From Gammaproteobacteria bacterium (GTDB taxonomy: Bacteria > Pseudomonadota > Gammaproteobacteria > PIVX01): 64,000 nt of DNA. The stretch's first letter is position 1; every line of letters begins with the position of its first letter. The DNA lies in contig PIVX01000001.1 of the NCBI GenBank assembly GCA_003353785.1, positions 186,001 to 250,000 on the forward strand. Direction: 5' to 3'. This document shows positions 1 through 9,344 of the stretch, one piece after another. Below the pieces are notes generated by a model that was given only the letters and a program-made list of their open reading frames with translations, did no database searches and was not told where the DNA came from. A program made the position numbers and the translations under genes.

Positions 1-273
1 TTTGTTTAATATTGAGTATATGCTTTTACGCTAATGAGTAGTATAAATATTATAAAAAATGCTAACCTAATCGGCCTAAACTTAGAATCTGACCATGCTT
101 ATCTATCAAGTGACAACAGAATTATTCGTAATCTTGAATAGGCAAAATTTCATAATGGAAAACCAATTAAATATAATGGATAAAAATATTAACTTGTAGC
201 TACTCTCAATCATAAATCACACTAATATCTATTTTTCATTCAGTTATGTTACAGGAAGATCTGAAACTAATTT

Positions 274-1629
274 TCACAAAGCTTCATTTTGTAATGTGTT
301 CATAATAATTGGCAAGAAGATTTGTACTGTGATCCCACTATAATTATCAGATGGCATGCATTCTATAGTTCCACCATGTTTTTCTATAATACTTTTTGCC
401 ATACACAATCCTAAACCATGTCCATCAATATCTTTATGCTTATTTGCACGATAAAATGGTTGAAATAAGCAATTAATTTCGGCAGAGCTCAAACCACTAC
501 CATGATCATCGATGGTTACCCTAACCTTTTCATTAACTTTTTGCAAAGAAACTATAGCCTTTCTACCGTATTTAATTGCATTACTCATCAAATTGTTAAA
601 TGCATTATTTAACAGGTCGTAATTAGCCAAAACATTAATTCTATCAACTGTACTGTGAAACTGAATTGGCAGTCCTAGATCTTCAATTTCAGAAACAACC
701 GATTCAATGGCAGAAACTAATTCAATTTTACTTTCCTTATATTCTTGATAGTTAAATTTTGCAAAATTCATCATTTCGTCTAGTATTTCTGTAATTTGCC
801 TAATATTCTCTATTATTTTTTGCTTATCTATACTAGACATAGACAACTTTTGCATTCTTAATTTAATTCTAGTCAATGGAGTATTAATTTCATGAGACAA
901 ACTAGCAAAAATAATATCCCTTTCCTTATTCAGTAATGAATTTTTTTTCTGCAACTCATTGATTGCAGAAACCGCCTCTTGAAGAATATTAGAACCCTTG
1001 CGTGGTAAAGGGATATTTTTAAAATTTGCTGCTTGCAAATGCTCAATATCTCTTTTTAGCTTTCTTAGAGGAATAGAAAATTTTCTATTTGCCCGTATAT
1101 GTAATCCAAACACTATAACTGCTAGTATTTCAAGAAATAAAGATAATACAAGAATGATAATATCAAGGTTAAGCAAGTGATTTTGAAAATCTCGATAATA
1201 TTTGAAATTAATCCATTGCCCATGGCCATCAGAAATTGAAATAGTTTTATGAAATACAGGTTGATTATTAAATAAAGACTGGAGTTCTTTATGATCAATG
1301 GTCTGATAAAATTTTTTATTTTTTTGTTTTATTTGAGCTTCAATATTACCATTCTTATTTCTTACCCTAATAGAGTATTTGGGATCTACAGATACAAATG
1401 TACTTGTATGCGTTGAATGATAGGAGTCTATAATTTTTTTCGTCTGTTCTACTGAAAGATCTTTAACTGCAAGTGCCGCCTGAATCAAATAAGTAATTTT
1501 TTTAGAACGTAGGACATTTTGTTGAAAGTAACTATAATTAATAGATTCTTTTAATAGGTAAATATTGAAGCCTATACAAATTAATAGACTACATATTAAA
1601 ATTATTGGTGGGTAGTTATTTTTAGTCAT
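274..1629 (-). CDS. Sensor histidine kinase of a two-component system (451 aa)
   Basis: Inner-membrane kinase that should autophosphorylate and pass phosphate to the regulator encoded just upstream. Taking the ATG at 1629 as start, there is one membrane segment near residues 8-26, a periplasmic loop of about 125 residues, and a second membrane segment near 155-177. A HAMP-like linker and the H-box SHEINTPL (phospho-acceptor about His246) follow. The N-box (NNLMSNAIKYG) and the G boxes (DDHGSGLS, GHGLGLCMAKSI) complete the catalytic domain. The ATG at 1629 overlaps the regulator stop as ATGA, which favours it over the longer frame starting at 1650. This is translational coupling in a two-gene operon. 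The signal sensed is not evident. A CpxA-like role is possible but not proven. Confidence 0.93.
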   Translation of the reverse strand: MTKNNYPPIILICSLLICIGFNIYLLKESINYSYFQQNVLRSKKITYLIQAALAVKDLSVEQTKKIIDSYHSTHTSTFVSVDPKYSIRVRNKNGNIEAQIKQKNKKFYQTIDHKELQSLFNNQPVFHKTISISDGHGQWINFKYYRDFQNHLLNLDIIILVLSLFLEILAVIVFGLHIRANRKFSIPLRKLKRDIEHLQAANFKNIPLPRKGSNILQEAVSAINELQKKNSLLNKERDIIFASLSHEINTPLTRIKLRMQKLSMSSIDKQKIIENIRQITEILDEMMNFAKFNYQEYKESKIELVSAIESVVSEIEDLGLPIQFHSTVDRINVLANYDLLNNAFNNLMSNAIKYGRKAIVSLQKVNEKVRVTIDDHGSGLSSAEINCLFQPFYRANKHKDIDGHGLGLCMAKSIIEKHGGTIECMPSDNYSGITVQIFLPIIMNTLQNEAL

Positions 1630-2366
1630 GAGCCAACATCTACATAGCAAGAAAATAAATAACCAGCCCCTCTTAATGTGTGTATTAGAGGATCTTCTTG
1701 CGCTTTACAATTTATTTTTTTTCTAACTTTACTAATTAATACATCAATACTTCTATCAAAAGGTGTAAACTCTTTCCCATTTATCAAATCAGATAGATAT
1801 TCTCTTGATAAAACTCGGTTTGAATTACTCAAAAATGCTAACAGTAACTGATATTCTTTAGCGGTTAAAATTATTTTTACGCCGCTTTGATCAGATAAAG
1901 ATCTGACATTGGTATCTAGCACCCAGTTATTAAATTTATAAATAGGTTTTTTTTTAATGAAATCTGTCTTAGCTAACTCAGAAGTTTTTAAATAACTTCT
2001 TCTCAAAGCCACTTTTATATAGCCTAATAGAACCTTGATATCAAAAGGCTTTGTCAGATAATAGTCAGCCCCCATATTCAAACTAAGTAGTAAATCTGTT
2101 TTATCATGGGATGCAGTCAACATAATAATTGGAAAATCAAATTCTTTCCTAATATTTTGACATAAGACTATACCATCTTCACCTGAAAGATTAATATCTA
2201 GTATTGCTAAATCAAATGAAATAGAATTAAGCAATAGATATGCCTGATCAACACTATTTGCAATTCGAACTTCATAGTTAGATTGCTTTAGTAGAGCGCT
2301 AACTAATTCCAGTATTTCTACATCATCATCAACAACAATAATTTTTGTGGTTACTAAATTATCCAT
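1626..2366 (-). CDS. OmpR-family response regulator (246 aa)
   Basis: Cytoplasmic DNA-binding partner of the following kinase. The receiver domain spans residues 8-120, with the acidic pocket VVDDD at 11-15, phospho-acceptor Asp57 in AILDINL, and the conserved Lys in LTKPF near 107. The C-terminal winged helix (about 145-243) carries TPFDRSIDV and the LRGAGYLF end typical of OmpR/CpxR/PhoB proteins. The gene is first in a minus-strand pair, and its upstream region is shared with the divergent purine operon. That intergenic region holds three TTTAC repeats (GTAAA on the minus strand) with 10-bp spacing, like the CpxR box. Autoregulation or control of the purine operon is therefore an inference. 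No strong ribosome site is visible before the ATG. Confidence 0.93.
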   Translation of the reverse strand: MDNLVTTKIIVVDDDVEILELVSALLKQSNYEVRIANSVDQAYLLLNSISFDLAILDINLSGEDGIVLCQNIRKEFDFPIIMLTASHDKTDLLLSLNMGADYYLTKPFDIKVLLGYIKVALRRSYLKTSELAKTDFIKKKPIYKFNNWVLDTNVRSLSDQSGVKIILTAKEYQLLLAFLSNSNRVLSREYLSDLINGKEFTPFDRSIDVLISKVRKKINCKAQEDPLIHTLRGAGYLFSCYVDVGS

Positions 2367-2414
2367 AGTTAAAAATAACCTACCAAGATTTCATATAACT
2401 ATTAGATCATTTGA

Positions 2415-2640
2415 CGTCCTCATTAAAAGAAAGTCGGATCTTAAAAAGACCTCACGGTCTTTCTGAGTTTCTGTTTCATCGTAGTGCTAATGCTGCTACT
2501 CCACAGACTTTACATCCCGACTTACCCGACGGTAGGTTCTTATGCGAACAAGAGCCATGCTAATGTAGATTGTTCTTATTGTCAAACACAGCTTTACAGC
2601 CGCTACCATTAGTGCAATATTTTACGACATAAATGATAAA
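2415..2640 (-). mobile_element. Fossil of an IS200/IS605-family element: tnpB 3' tail and end hairpin
   Basis: This stretch is visibly more GC-rich than the flanking AT-rich DNA and has no intact gene. On the minus strand it gives broken coding pieces with a stop and apparent frame changes. Pieces read include CSHKNLPSG, CKVCGVAALALR and, in another frame, STTMKQKL. These resemble the variable C-terminal tail that follows the zinc ribbon in TnpB (OrfB) proteins. A perfect hairpin, AAAGACC-loop-GGTCTTT, lies at 2445-2462 and would be the element end or its terminator. Identification rests on memory of tnpB tails, so it is tentative. It sits exactly at the upstream border of the purine operon. 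Confidence 0.45.
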
Positions 2641-2700
2641 TAATGTATTGTAAATATATTATTTTTTTATTTATAGTAATACCTTAAGTTATTTTTTTTG

Positions 2701-2725
2701 TTTACATTTCTTTACAAAACTTTAC
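2701..2725. promoter_or_regulatory. Three TTTAC direct repeats at exact 10-bp period (CpxR-box-like)
   Basis: TTTAC begins at 2701, 2711 and 2721, so the copies lie on the same helix face. Read on the minus strand this is GTAAA-N5-GTAAA-N5-GTAAA, which fits the published CpxR consensus of two GTAAA boxes five bases apart. It lies about 60 bp before the purB start and about 335 bp before the divergent OmpR-family regulator. The most economical reading is a binding array for that regulator. Chance in AT-rich DNA remains possible. Confidence 0.5.
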
Positions 2726-2788
2726 CAAAAATAAATATGTTAGAAACAAATTCTAGTTAGAATGCATAACCTTAATATAGGAAAACAG

Positions 2789-4261
2789 ATGTTAGATAAA
2801 TCACAAAATAATGACACTTATGTATCTCCATTAGCTTCAAGATACTCTAGCTATGCTATGAAAGCATTATTTTCTGATAATCACAAATACAAAACTTGGC
2901 GTAAAATTTGGATTTTACTTGCAGAATCACAGCAAGCCTTAGGGTTACCTATTACAAATGAGCAAATTAAACAGCTAAAATTGTTCTCAGAAGACATAGA
3001 TATTGCTTCTGCTGATCGGTACGAAACTATTTTTCAGCATGATGTCATGGCTCATATTCATGCTTACGGTGATCAAGCACCCTTGGCAAAACCAATCATT
3101 CATCTTGGTGCAACTTCATGCTTAATTACTGATAATGCTGATTTATTAATTGTACAGCAAGCGCTATACATGCTAAAAACAAAACTAATTGTGCTAATTA
3201 AGCAATTAGCTAAATTGGCAAAAAAGTATCAATATACAGGCTGTCTTAGTTACACACATTTTCAAGCAGCACAACCAACTACATTTGGAAAAAGAACGAC
3301 TCTATGGTTACAAGATTTTTTGATAGATCTAGAAGATCTAGTATATCGCTTAAACACACTCAAATTACTTGGAATTAAAGGGGCAACAGGAACTCAAGCT
3401 TCTTTTCTAGATTTATTTGATCAAGATCATAGTAAAGTCCAAGCTCTAGAACAAATAATGTTAAAAAAATTAGGCTTTAAAGCCTATAGTGTTACTGGCC
3501 AAACTTATACTAGAAAACAGGACATTCATCTATTAGACTTGTTATCTGGTATTGCTGCAAGTGCACATAAATTCGCCACAGATTTTCGTTTACTTACCCA
3601 CTTAGGAGTTATAAATGAACCCTCAAAACCTAACCAGGTAGGTTCTTCTGCAATGCCATACAAACGTAATCCTATTTTATCAGAACGCATCTGTTCTTTA
3701 TCTAGGTTCATAATTTCACTGTCAGAAAATCCAAAATATACTCTATCTGTGCAATGGTTAGAACGTAGTTTAGATGACTCAGCAAATAGACGGTTAACTA
3801 TTTCAGAGGCCTTTTTATCAACTGATGCTGTATTAGATTTGTTAATTAACATTACTGATAATCCTTTGATTTATACAAAAAAAATTGAACAACAGTTAAC
3901 TAGTGAGTTACCTTTTTTATTAACAGAAAAAATTCTAATGGAAAGTGTGAAAAAAGGAAGAGATCGACAAGTAGTTCATGAAGCAATACGAAAACATAGC
4001 TTGAAGATTACACAAGAAATAAAATCAGGAAAATCACATTCCAACCTTCTATTTGAATATCTTGGAGATGATAATGATATTCCCTTCTCCAACAATGAAC
4101 TAATAGATTTATCTAATACAGCAAATTTAGTAGGCTGTGCTCCACAACAGGTTGAAATCTTTTTAAAAGAAGCAAACTCTAAGTTAATTGAATTTCAATC
4201 ATCCGACAAGAGAGTAGCTACTAAGAAAGAAAAACAAGAGGATGAATTATGTCAGAAATAA
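2789..4261 (+). CDS. purB: Adenylosuccinate lyase, animal/ADSL-like type (490 aa)
   Basis: Cleaves SAICAR to AICAR in IMP synthesis and adenylosuccinate to AMP. The fumarase/aspartase signature GSSAMPYKRNP is present, as are HDVMAHIHAYG, IHLGATSC and the QWLERSLDDSANRR block. The overall pattern (SPLASRYSS, GATGTQASF, TGQTYTRK) follows the eukaryotic ADSL subgroup rather than the E. coli PurB subgroup. The ATG at 2789 is preceded by AGGAAAACAG and is preferred to the in-frame ATG at 2762. It is the first gene of the purine operon and overlaps prs by 13 bases. Its placement at the head suggests the operon promoter lies in 2640-2760. Confidence 0.95.
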   Translation: MLDKSQNNDTYVSPLASRYSSYAMKALFSDNHKYKTWRKIWILLAESQQALGLPITNEQIKQLKLFSEDIDIASADRYETIFQHDVMAHIHAYGDQAPLAKPIIHLGATSCLITDNADLLIVQQALYMLKTKLIVLIKQLAKLAKKYQYTGCLSYTHFQAAQPTTFGKRTTLWLQDFLIDLEDLVYRLNTLKLLGIKGATGTQASFLDLFDQDHSKVQALEQIMLKKLGFKAYSVTGQTYTRKQDIHLLDLLSGIAASAHKFATDFRLLTHLGVINEPSKPNQVGSSAMPYKRNPILSERICSLSRFIISLSENPKYTLSVQWLERSLDDSANRRLTISEAFLSTDAVLDLLINITDNPLIYTKKIEQQLTSELPFLLTEKILMESVKKGRDRQVVHEAIRKHSLKITQEIKSGKSHSNLLFEYLGDDNDIPFSNNELIDLSNTANLVGCAPQQVEIFLKEANSKLIEFQSSDKRVATKKEKQEDELCQK

Positions 4262-5238
4262 TGCTATTTGCAGGTAATTCAAATACTCTCTTAGCTAAAT
4301 GTATTGCTAGAAATTTGAATATCAATTTAGGCAAAGTAAATGTATCTAAATTTAGTGATGGTGAGATCAGGGTTGAATACTTGGAGTCCATTCGAGGTAA
4401 GAATGTTTTTTTGTTACAATCTACATGTGCACCTCAAAATTCTAATTTAATGGAATTACTGTTGCTTGCTGATGCAGCACAACGAGAACTAGCACATTCT
4501 GTCACAGCTATTGTTCCGTATTTTGGATATGCAAGACAAGATAGACGTATTGCAACAATACGTGGACCTATTGCAACAAAACTGATTGCCGATTTACTCA
4601 AAGTATCAGGTATAGATAGAGTTTTAACTGTCAATTTACATTCTGATCAGAGCCAAGGATTCTTTGATATCCCTATAGAGAATTTATCAGGTCATCTAAT
4701 TTTTTTAAAAGATGCCTGGTGTAAAAAAGCCTATCATAATCCAGATAATTTTGTCGTAGTTTCTCCAGATGCTGGTGGTATTACAAGGGCAAGATTTTTT
4801 GCTCAAAATTTGAATAGTATAGACTTAATCTTTGTTAATAAACATCGAACAAAGCCAAATGTATTAGAAACTTCAGATATTGTTGGAAATATCGAGAACC
4901 GAAATTGCCTATTGGTCGATGATATTATTGATACAGGTGCTACATTAATTTCAGCAGCAAAATTACTTAAAGAAAATGGCGCAAAAAAAGTATTTGCCTA
5001 TTGTGTACATCCAGTTTTATCTACTTCTGCAGTAGATAAAATCAAACATTCACTTTTAGATCAGCTTATTGTAACAGATAGTATTAGTTTATCCGAAGAA
5101 GCAAAAAAATGTAAAAAGATAAAGCAATTATCTATTGCATCTATATTATCAGAAAAAATATTAAGTATAACTAGAGAAAAATCACTAAATTTGAACCTCA
5201 CCCAATTAAATAAACCATCAGAAATAACAATCGCTTAG
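4249..5238 (+). CDS. prs: Ribose-phosphate pyrophosphokinase (PRPP synthase, 329 aa)
   Basis: Makes PRPP from ribose 5-phosphate and ATP, the entry substrate of the pathway encoded downstream. Class I features are visible: the N-terminal LFAGNSNTLLA and FSDGEIRVEY, the flexible YFGYARQDRR loop, the NLHSDQSQGFF metal site, and the PRPP loop LLVDDIIDTGAT. It is slightly longer than the usual 310-320 residues, with an Asn/Leu-rich tail. The ATG lies inside the 3' end of purB behind AAGAGGATGAATT, so the two are probably coupled. Placing prs inside the purine operon puts substrate supply under the same control. Whether the genome has another prs copy cannot be seen here. Confidence 0.95.
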   Translation: MSEIMLFAGNSNTLLAKCIARNLNINLGKVNVSKFSDGEIRVEYLESIRGKNVFLLQSTCAPQNSNLMELLLLADAAQRELAHSVTAIVPYFGYARQDRRIATIRGPIATKLIADLLKVSGIDRVLTVNLHSDQSQGFFDIPIENLSGHLIFLKDAWCKKAYHNPDNFVVVSPDAGGITRARFFAQNLNSIDLIFVNKHRTKPNVLETSDIVGNIENRNCLLVDDIIDTGATLISAAKLLKENGAKKVFAYCVHPVLSTSAVDKIKHSLLDQLIVTDSISLSEEAKKCKKIKQLSIASILSEKILSITREKSLNLNLTQLNKPSEITIA

Positions 5239-5250
5239 CAAGACTATAAA

Positions 5251-6342
5251 ATGAACACCACTAGAAACACAAACCAAATAAATATACCTTTAGGAGATCA
5301 ATGCTCCAAAATAGCCTATAAATGGGCTGAAAAAACCTTTAAAAATGTAATTCATAAAGAAGGTTCACCTGCACAAAATTTAAGAGGTGCATATGCAAAT
5401 ATGCTCCAATTTGGGGAAAACAATATCGCAATAACATCAGATGGTATAGGCACAAAAATAGAACTAGCCGAGAGAATGCAAATTTATAATACCTTGGGTT
5501 TTGACTTGGCAGCAATGATTGTTGACGATCTAATTTGTCTAGGAGCCAAACCAGCAACACTTTCTAATATTTTGGACGTTGATTACTTAGAACATCCTAT
5601 AGTAGACAGTTTAATGCAAGGATTAACAGAAGCAGCAAATTTTTCTAACATTGTGATCAGCGGTGGTGAGATTGCTGAATTAGGTGACAGAATATCTGGA
5701 TATGGTCAAAGAATGCATTTTAATTGGTGTGCAACAGGACTAGGTATTTTTAATGAAAAATTTAAACTTATCAATGGTCATATAATTCAATCAAGAGATA
5801 TAATTTTAAGTCTTAAAAGCCGAGGTTTTAGAAGCAATGGGTTTAGGCTTGCACGTAATGTACTAGAAGAAAAAATTGGTAGCAATTGGCATAATTGTCT
5901 CTTCTCCGATAATAAAACTTTTGGCAAACTACTACTGGAACCTTCTTTGATTTATGCTCCCTTAATTCAACAACTAATTGCTAATAATATATCCATTAGT
6001 GGCATAATTCACGTTACCGGAGGAGGTATTGCAGGAAATTTATCTCGTTTACTTAAGAAACAAAAACACGGTGCTAGGTTGACAGATTTGTTCAAACCTC
6101 ATGAAGTAATGTCAAAAATACAAAAGCTTGGAAATCTTTCAGAAGAAACTGTTTATGAACATTGGAATATGGGTAATGGTATGTTATTAATAGTGCCATC
6201 TACGTCATTAGATCGTATTTTCTCAATCGTTGATAGCACAGATAACTACACCATTAAAAATGTGGGAAATATAACAGATTCTCCTTATATTGATGTTCAC
6301 TCAAAAGGAAATATCCCATCTATAATACGCTATCCATTATGA
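5251..6342 (+). CDS. purM: Phosphoribosylformylglycinamidine cyclo-ligase (AIR synthase, 363 aa)
   Basis: ATP-dependent closure of FGAM to AIR, the fifth step of the pathway. Recognisable motifs are TSDGIGTKIELA near residues 67-78, AAMIVDDLICLGAKP, ISGGEIAELGDR, GFRSNGFRLAR, and HVTGGGIAGNLSRLL. The length is normal for PurM. The gene follows prs after 12 bases and overlaps purL as ATGA at 6339-6342. The ribosome site is weak, so translation may depend partly on coupling. The GFRSNGF motif replaces the usual GLHSNGY/F. This is a modest divergence in a substrate-contacting loop. Confidence 0.94.
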   Translation: MNTTRNTNQINIPLGDQCSKIAYKWAEKTFKNVIHKEGSPAQNLRGAYANMLQFGENNIAITSDGIGTKIELAERMQIYNTLGFDLAAMIVDDLICLGAKPATLSNILDVDYLEHPIVDSLMQGLTEAANFSNIVISGGEIAELGDRISGYGQRMHFNWCATGLGIFNEKFKLINGHIIQSRDIILSLKSRGFRSNGFRLARNVLEEKIGSNWHNCLFSDNKTFGKLLLEPSLIYAPLIQQLIANNISISGIIHVTGGGIAGNLSRLLKKQKHGARLTDLFKPHEVMSKIQKLGNLSEETVYEHWNMGNGMLLIVPSTSLDRIFSIVDSTDNYTIKNVGNITDSPYIDVHSKGNIPSIIRYPL

Positions 6343-9300
6343 AAAATGTTTCTGAATTAATTAGAGTATTTCAAAGTTCCAAGTTAATAGGAAGTTCTTC
6401 TTCTATCAATCTATCGGACGAGATTAAGAACTGCTATCAAACTGATCCTGGTTACGTCTATAGATTTAAAATGTTTGAAATTTGTTACACACGTAATAAT
6501 TATTTTAATAGAACTGATGTCATCAATATTTCATATAAAATTTTATGTGACCCAATTCAACATAATCTAGTATCTAATTTAAATAACTATAATCTACCAG
6601 ACTTTTCTATTTGCATCCTAGTTGGAAAGCATCATGGTGTTACTGATGATGAAGCCATGACAGTTGAAAATATATTATATGATTTCATAGGAATAGATAA
6701 TCAAAACATTAAATTTAATGTTGAAATAAAAGAACTCTATTTATTTGAAAAAACAATCCCGCTAAAAAGCTTGGAAATAATTTCAACTTCTTTACTATCA
6801 AATCCATTGATTCAATATTCTTGCTTTTCTAATACTCTAGACAAAGTCTTAAATAAAAAACAAAATAAAATAAATCATACAAGAGAAGTAAAATGGATTG
6901 AGCTAACAAAAACAGTGTCTGAAAAAAGACATCTTGGCTTTAGTGATTTAGAAATACAAGCAGTTTTGTCAGAATATAATAAAAAAGAGTTTCAAGAAAT
7001 TCGTAATTTAAAAAACATACCAAATAAACCCAGTGATTGTGAGCTAGAGCTAATTGCACAAACATGGTCCGAGCATTGTAAACACAAAGAATTCAATGCT
7101 GAAATAACATATATTGATCTTGAGACCGGTGCAAATAAAAAAATCATCTCACTATTCAATACATACATCAAAAAAGCCACAAATGTCATAGAACGCCTTT
7201 TAAAAGAGAAAAATCATAACTGGCTAGTGAAAGTTTTTGCTGATAATGCAGGTATTGTTCGCATCAATTCAGAAAGCTATTTCATTTGGAAAGTTGAAAC
7301 TCATAATAGTCCTTCATTTTTAGATCCATATGGTGGAGCTATTACTGGTATTTTAGGTAATAATCGAGATGCATTAGGTACAGGTATGGGAGGAGCAAAA
7401 CTGTTATTTAATACTAATGTCTTATGTTTTGGCCCACCTAACTATAACAAAGCTTTACTGAAGGGACAGAAACATCCACAAATTATTTTAAAGGGAGTTG
7501 TCCGTGGTATTGAAGATGGTGGTAATAAATCAGGTATTCCAACTGTAAATGGTTCAATTCATTTTGACGAACGCTATTCTGGTAAACCTTTAGTTTTTTG
7601 TGGTACTGGAGCTGTCATGAGCACAATTATCGACGGATGCCCAACAGAAAAAAAACCGATAGCCCCTGGAGATTGCATTGTAATGGCAGGAGGAAGAGTA
7701 GGTAAAGATGGTATTCATGGGGCAACTCTATCTTCCTGCGAAATGCACACCGATACCCCAGGAACTATGGTTCAAATTGGCAGCCCATTCACCCAAAAAA
7801 AACTCTCCGATTTTTTAGAAATAGCGTGTGCACAGGGACTTGTAAAAACTTGCACCGATAACGGTGCTGGTGGGCTTGGTTCGTCTGTAGGCGAAATGGC
7901 ACAAATAACCAATGGAGCTTTTATTGAGTTAGATAAAGTACCTTTAAAATACGAAGATTTAGCACCGTGGGAGATTTTCATTTCAGAATCGCAAGAGAGA
8001 ATGACTCTAGTTATTGATCCTGAAAATATTAATTCTTTATTCAAATTATCAGAAAAATATCAAGTTGAGGTATCCTGTTTAGGTCATTTTACCAAAACAG
8101 GTTTTTTAGAGATTCTATATAATGGTAAATATGTTGCTTTCCTATCATTGAATTTCCTACACAATAAAGTGCCACAAAAACAAATGTCAGCTCTTTGGAA
8201 GAAACCAAAAATACATAACAGTAATACTCCAAAATTAGAAGGTTTACATCAATACAATAAAATGTTCTTAGAATTATTATCAAGTTATAATATTTGTTCT
8301 AAGGAATCAATAATAAGACAGTACGATCATGAAGTAAAAGGCAACACAATTGTAAAACCCTTAATGGGCCCAAAAGGAGCAGCTCCACAAGACGCGGCTG
8401 TCGTTCGTTTAAATAATAATTCATACGAAGCTTTAATAATTTCAAACGGTATTCTTCCAAGAATAGGAGATGTTGATCCTTATCAGATGTCTGCTGGATC
8501 ACTAGATGAGGCAATTCGTCAGATTATATCTGTAGGCGGTACATTACCGGATCTATCAAAAAATAGCAGCCCTTTTTGGTCTTTAAATGATAATTTTTGC
8601 CTGCCTAATTGTTGCTTTGATGAACAAACTAATCCAGATGGCCAATACAAGCTTGCTCAGCTTGTGAAAATGTGTGAAGCATTATATGACTATTCTACTT
8701 ATTTTTTGGTACCAATGACTTCAGGTAAAGATAGTATGAAAAATGATTTTATATCTGAAAAGAAGAAAATATCTATTCCTCCAACGATATTATACTCTTG
8801 CGTCTCTCAGGTTAATGACTATCGTACTGTTACTACATCATATTTCAAAAATTCAGGAGATGTAATTTATTTATTAGGCGATACATATGATGAGATGGCT
8901 TGTTCAGAATTTTATTATTTATTAAATATTTCAAGTGACCGAGTTCCCATTGTACGCAAAAAAGCAGCTAGAGATCTTTATCGTTTTGTCAGTCACGCAC
9001 GAGATTTAGGTTTGTTATCATCTTGTCATGACCTATCAGATGGTGGATTGGCTATTGCGTTAGCAGAAAGTGCCTTCGGCGGAGATTTAGGGGCAAAAAT
9101 TCGTTTACCTGAAGATCCTAAATTATCGCCCCAAGTATGGTTGTTTTCTGAGTCCCCTTCTCGCTTTATAGTAACTATAAGACCAGAGAATCAACAAGCT
9201 TTTGAAAACTTGTCATCTGTTAAACCACGTCATTTAGGTTATGTTACAGATAATGAGTTTATTAAAATCTATAAACATAATTGTTTATTAGTAAATTTAA

Positions 9301-9344
9301 CAATAAATGAGTGTATCAAAGCATGGCAAAAATACGATCTTTAA
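6339..9344 (+). CDS. purL: FGAM synthase large-type synthetase subunit without GATase domain (1001 aa)
   Basis: Converts FGAR to FGAM using ammonia delivered by PurQ. The length is intermediate. It matches the large (about 1300-residue) FGAR amidotransferase minus the C-terminal glutaminase, and it keeps a PurS-like N-terminal region (HHGVTDDEAMTVEN near 105-118). Key motifs are TWSEHCKHK near 242, KVETHNSPSF near 320, GMGGAKLLF, GIPTVNGSIHFDERY near 400, TDNGAGGLGSSVGEMA, and in the second half LMGPKGAAPQDAAVV and CHDLSDGGLAIALAES. It starts by ATGA overlap with purM. Its 3' end overlaps purQ by 22 bases, as expected for a split of one long gene. Confidence 0.95.
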   Translation: MKNVSELIRVFQSSKLIGSSSSINLSDEIKNCYQTDPGYVYRFKMFEICYTRNNYFNRTDVINISYKILCDPIQHNLVSNLNNYNLPDFSICILVGKHHGVTDDEAMTVENILYDFIGIDNQNIKFNVEIKELYLFEKTIPLKSLEIISTSLLSNPLIQYSCFSNTLDKVLNKKQNKINHTREVKWIELTKTVSEKRHLGFSDLEIQAVLSEYNKKEFQEIRNLKNIPNKPSDCELELIAQTWSEHCKHKEFNAEITYIDLETGANKKIISLFNTYIKKATNVIERLLKEKNHNWLVKVFADNAGIVRINSESYFIWKVETHNSPSFLDPYGGAITGILGNNRDALGTGMGGAKLLFNTNVLCFGPPNYNKALLKGQKHPQIILKGVVRGIEDGGNKSGIPTVNGSIHFDERYSGKPLVFCGTGAVMSTIIDGCPTEKKPIAPGDCIVMAGGRVGKDGIHGATLSSCEMHTDTPGTMVQIGSPFTQKKLSDFLEIACAQGLVKTCTDNGAGGLGSSVGEMAQITNGAFIELDKVPLKYEDLAPWEIFISESQERMTLVIDPENINSLFKLSEKYQVEVSCLGHFTKTGFLEILYNGKYVAFLSLNFLHNKVPQKQMSALWKKPKIHNSNTPKLEGLHQYNKMFLELLSSYNICSKESIIRQYDHEVKGNTIVKPLMGPKGAAPQDAAVVRLNNNSYEALIISNGILPRIGDVDPYQMSAGSLDEAIRQIISVGGTLPDLSKNSSPFWSLNDNFCLPNCCFDEQTNPDGQYKLAQLVKMCEALYDYSTYFLVPMTSGKDSMKNDFISEKKKISIPPTILYSCVSQVNDYRTVTTSYFKNSGDVIYLLGDTYDEMACSEFYYLLNISSDRVPIVRKKAARDLYRFVSHARDLGLLSSCHDLSDGGLAIALAESAFGGDLGAKIRLPEDPKLSPQVWLFSESPSRFIVTIRPENQQAFENLSSVKPRHLGYVTDNEFIKIYKHNCLLVNLTINECIKAWQKYDL

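Noticed and set aside
34-141. A 36-codon plus-strand frame at the window start
   Set aside because: No ribosome site, no recognisable motif and a short chance-length frame; possibly the remnant of a gene cut by the window edge.
2640-2760. Purine riboswitch ahead of the purine operon
   Set aside because: The leader is short and AT-only, with no conserved three-way junction sequence blocks.
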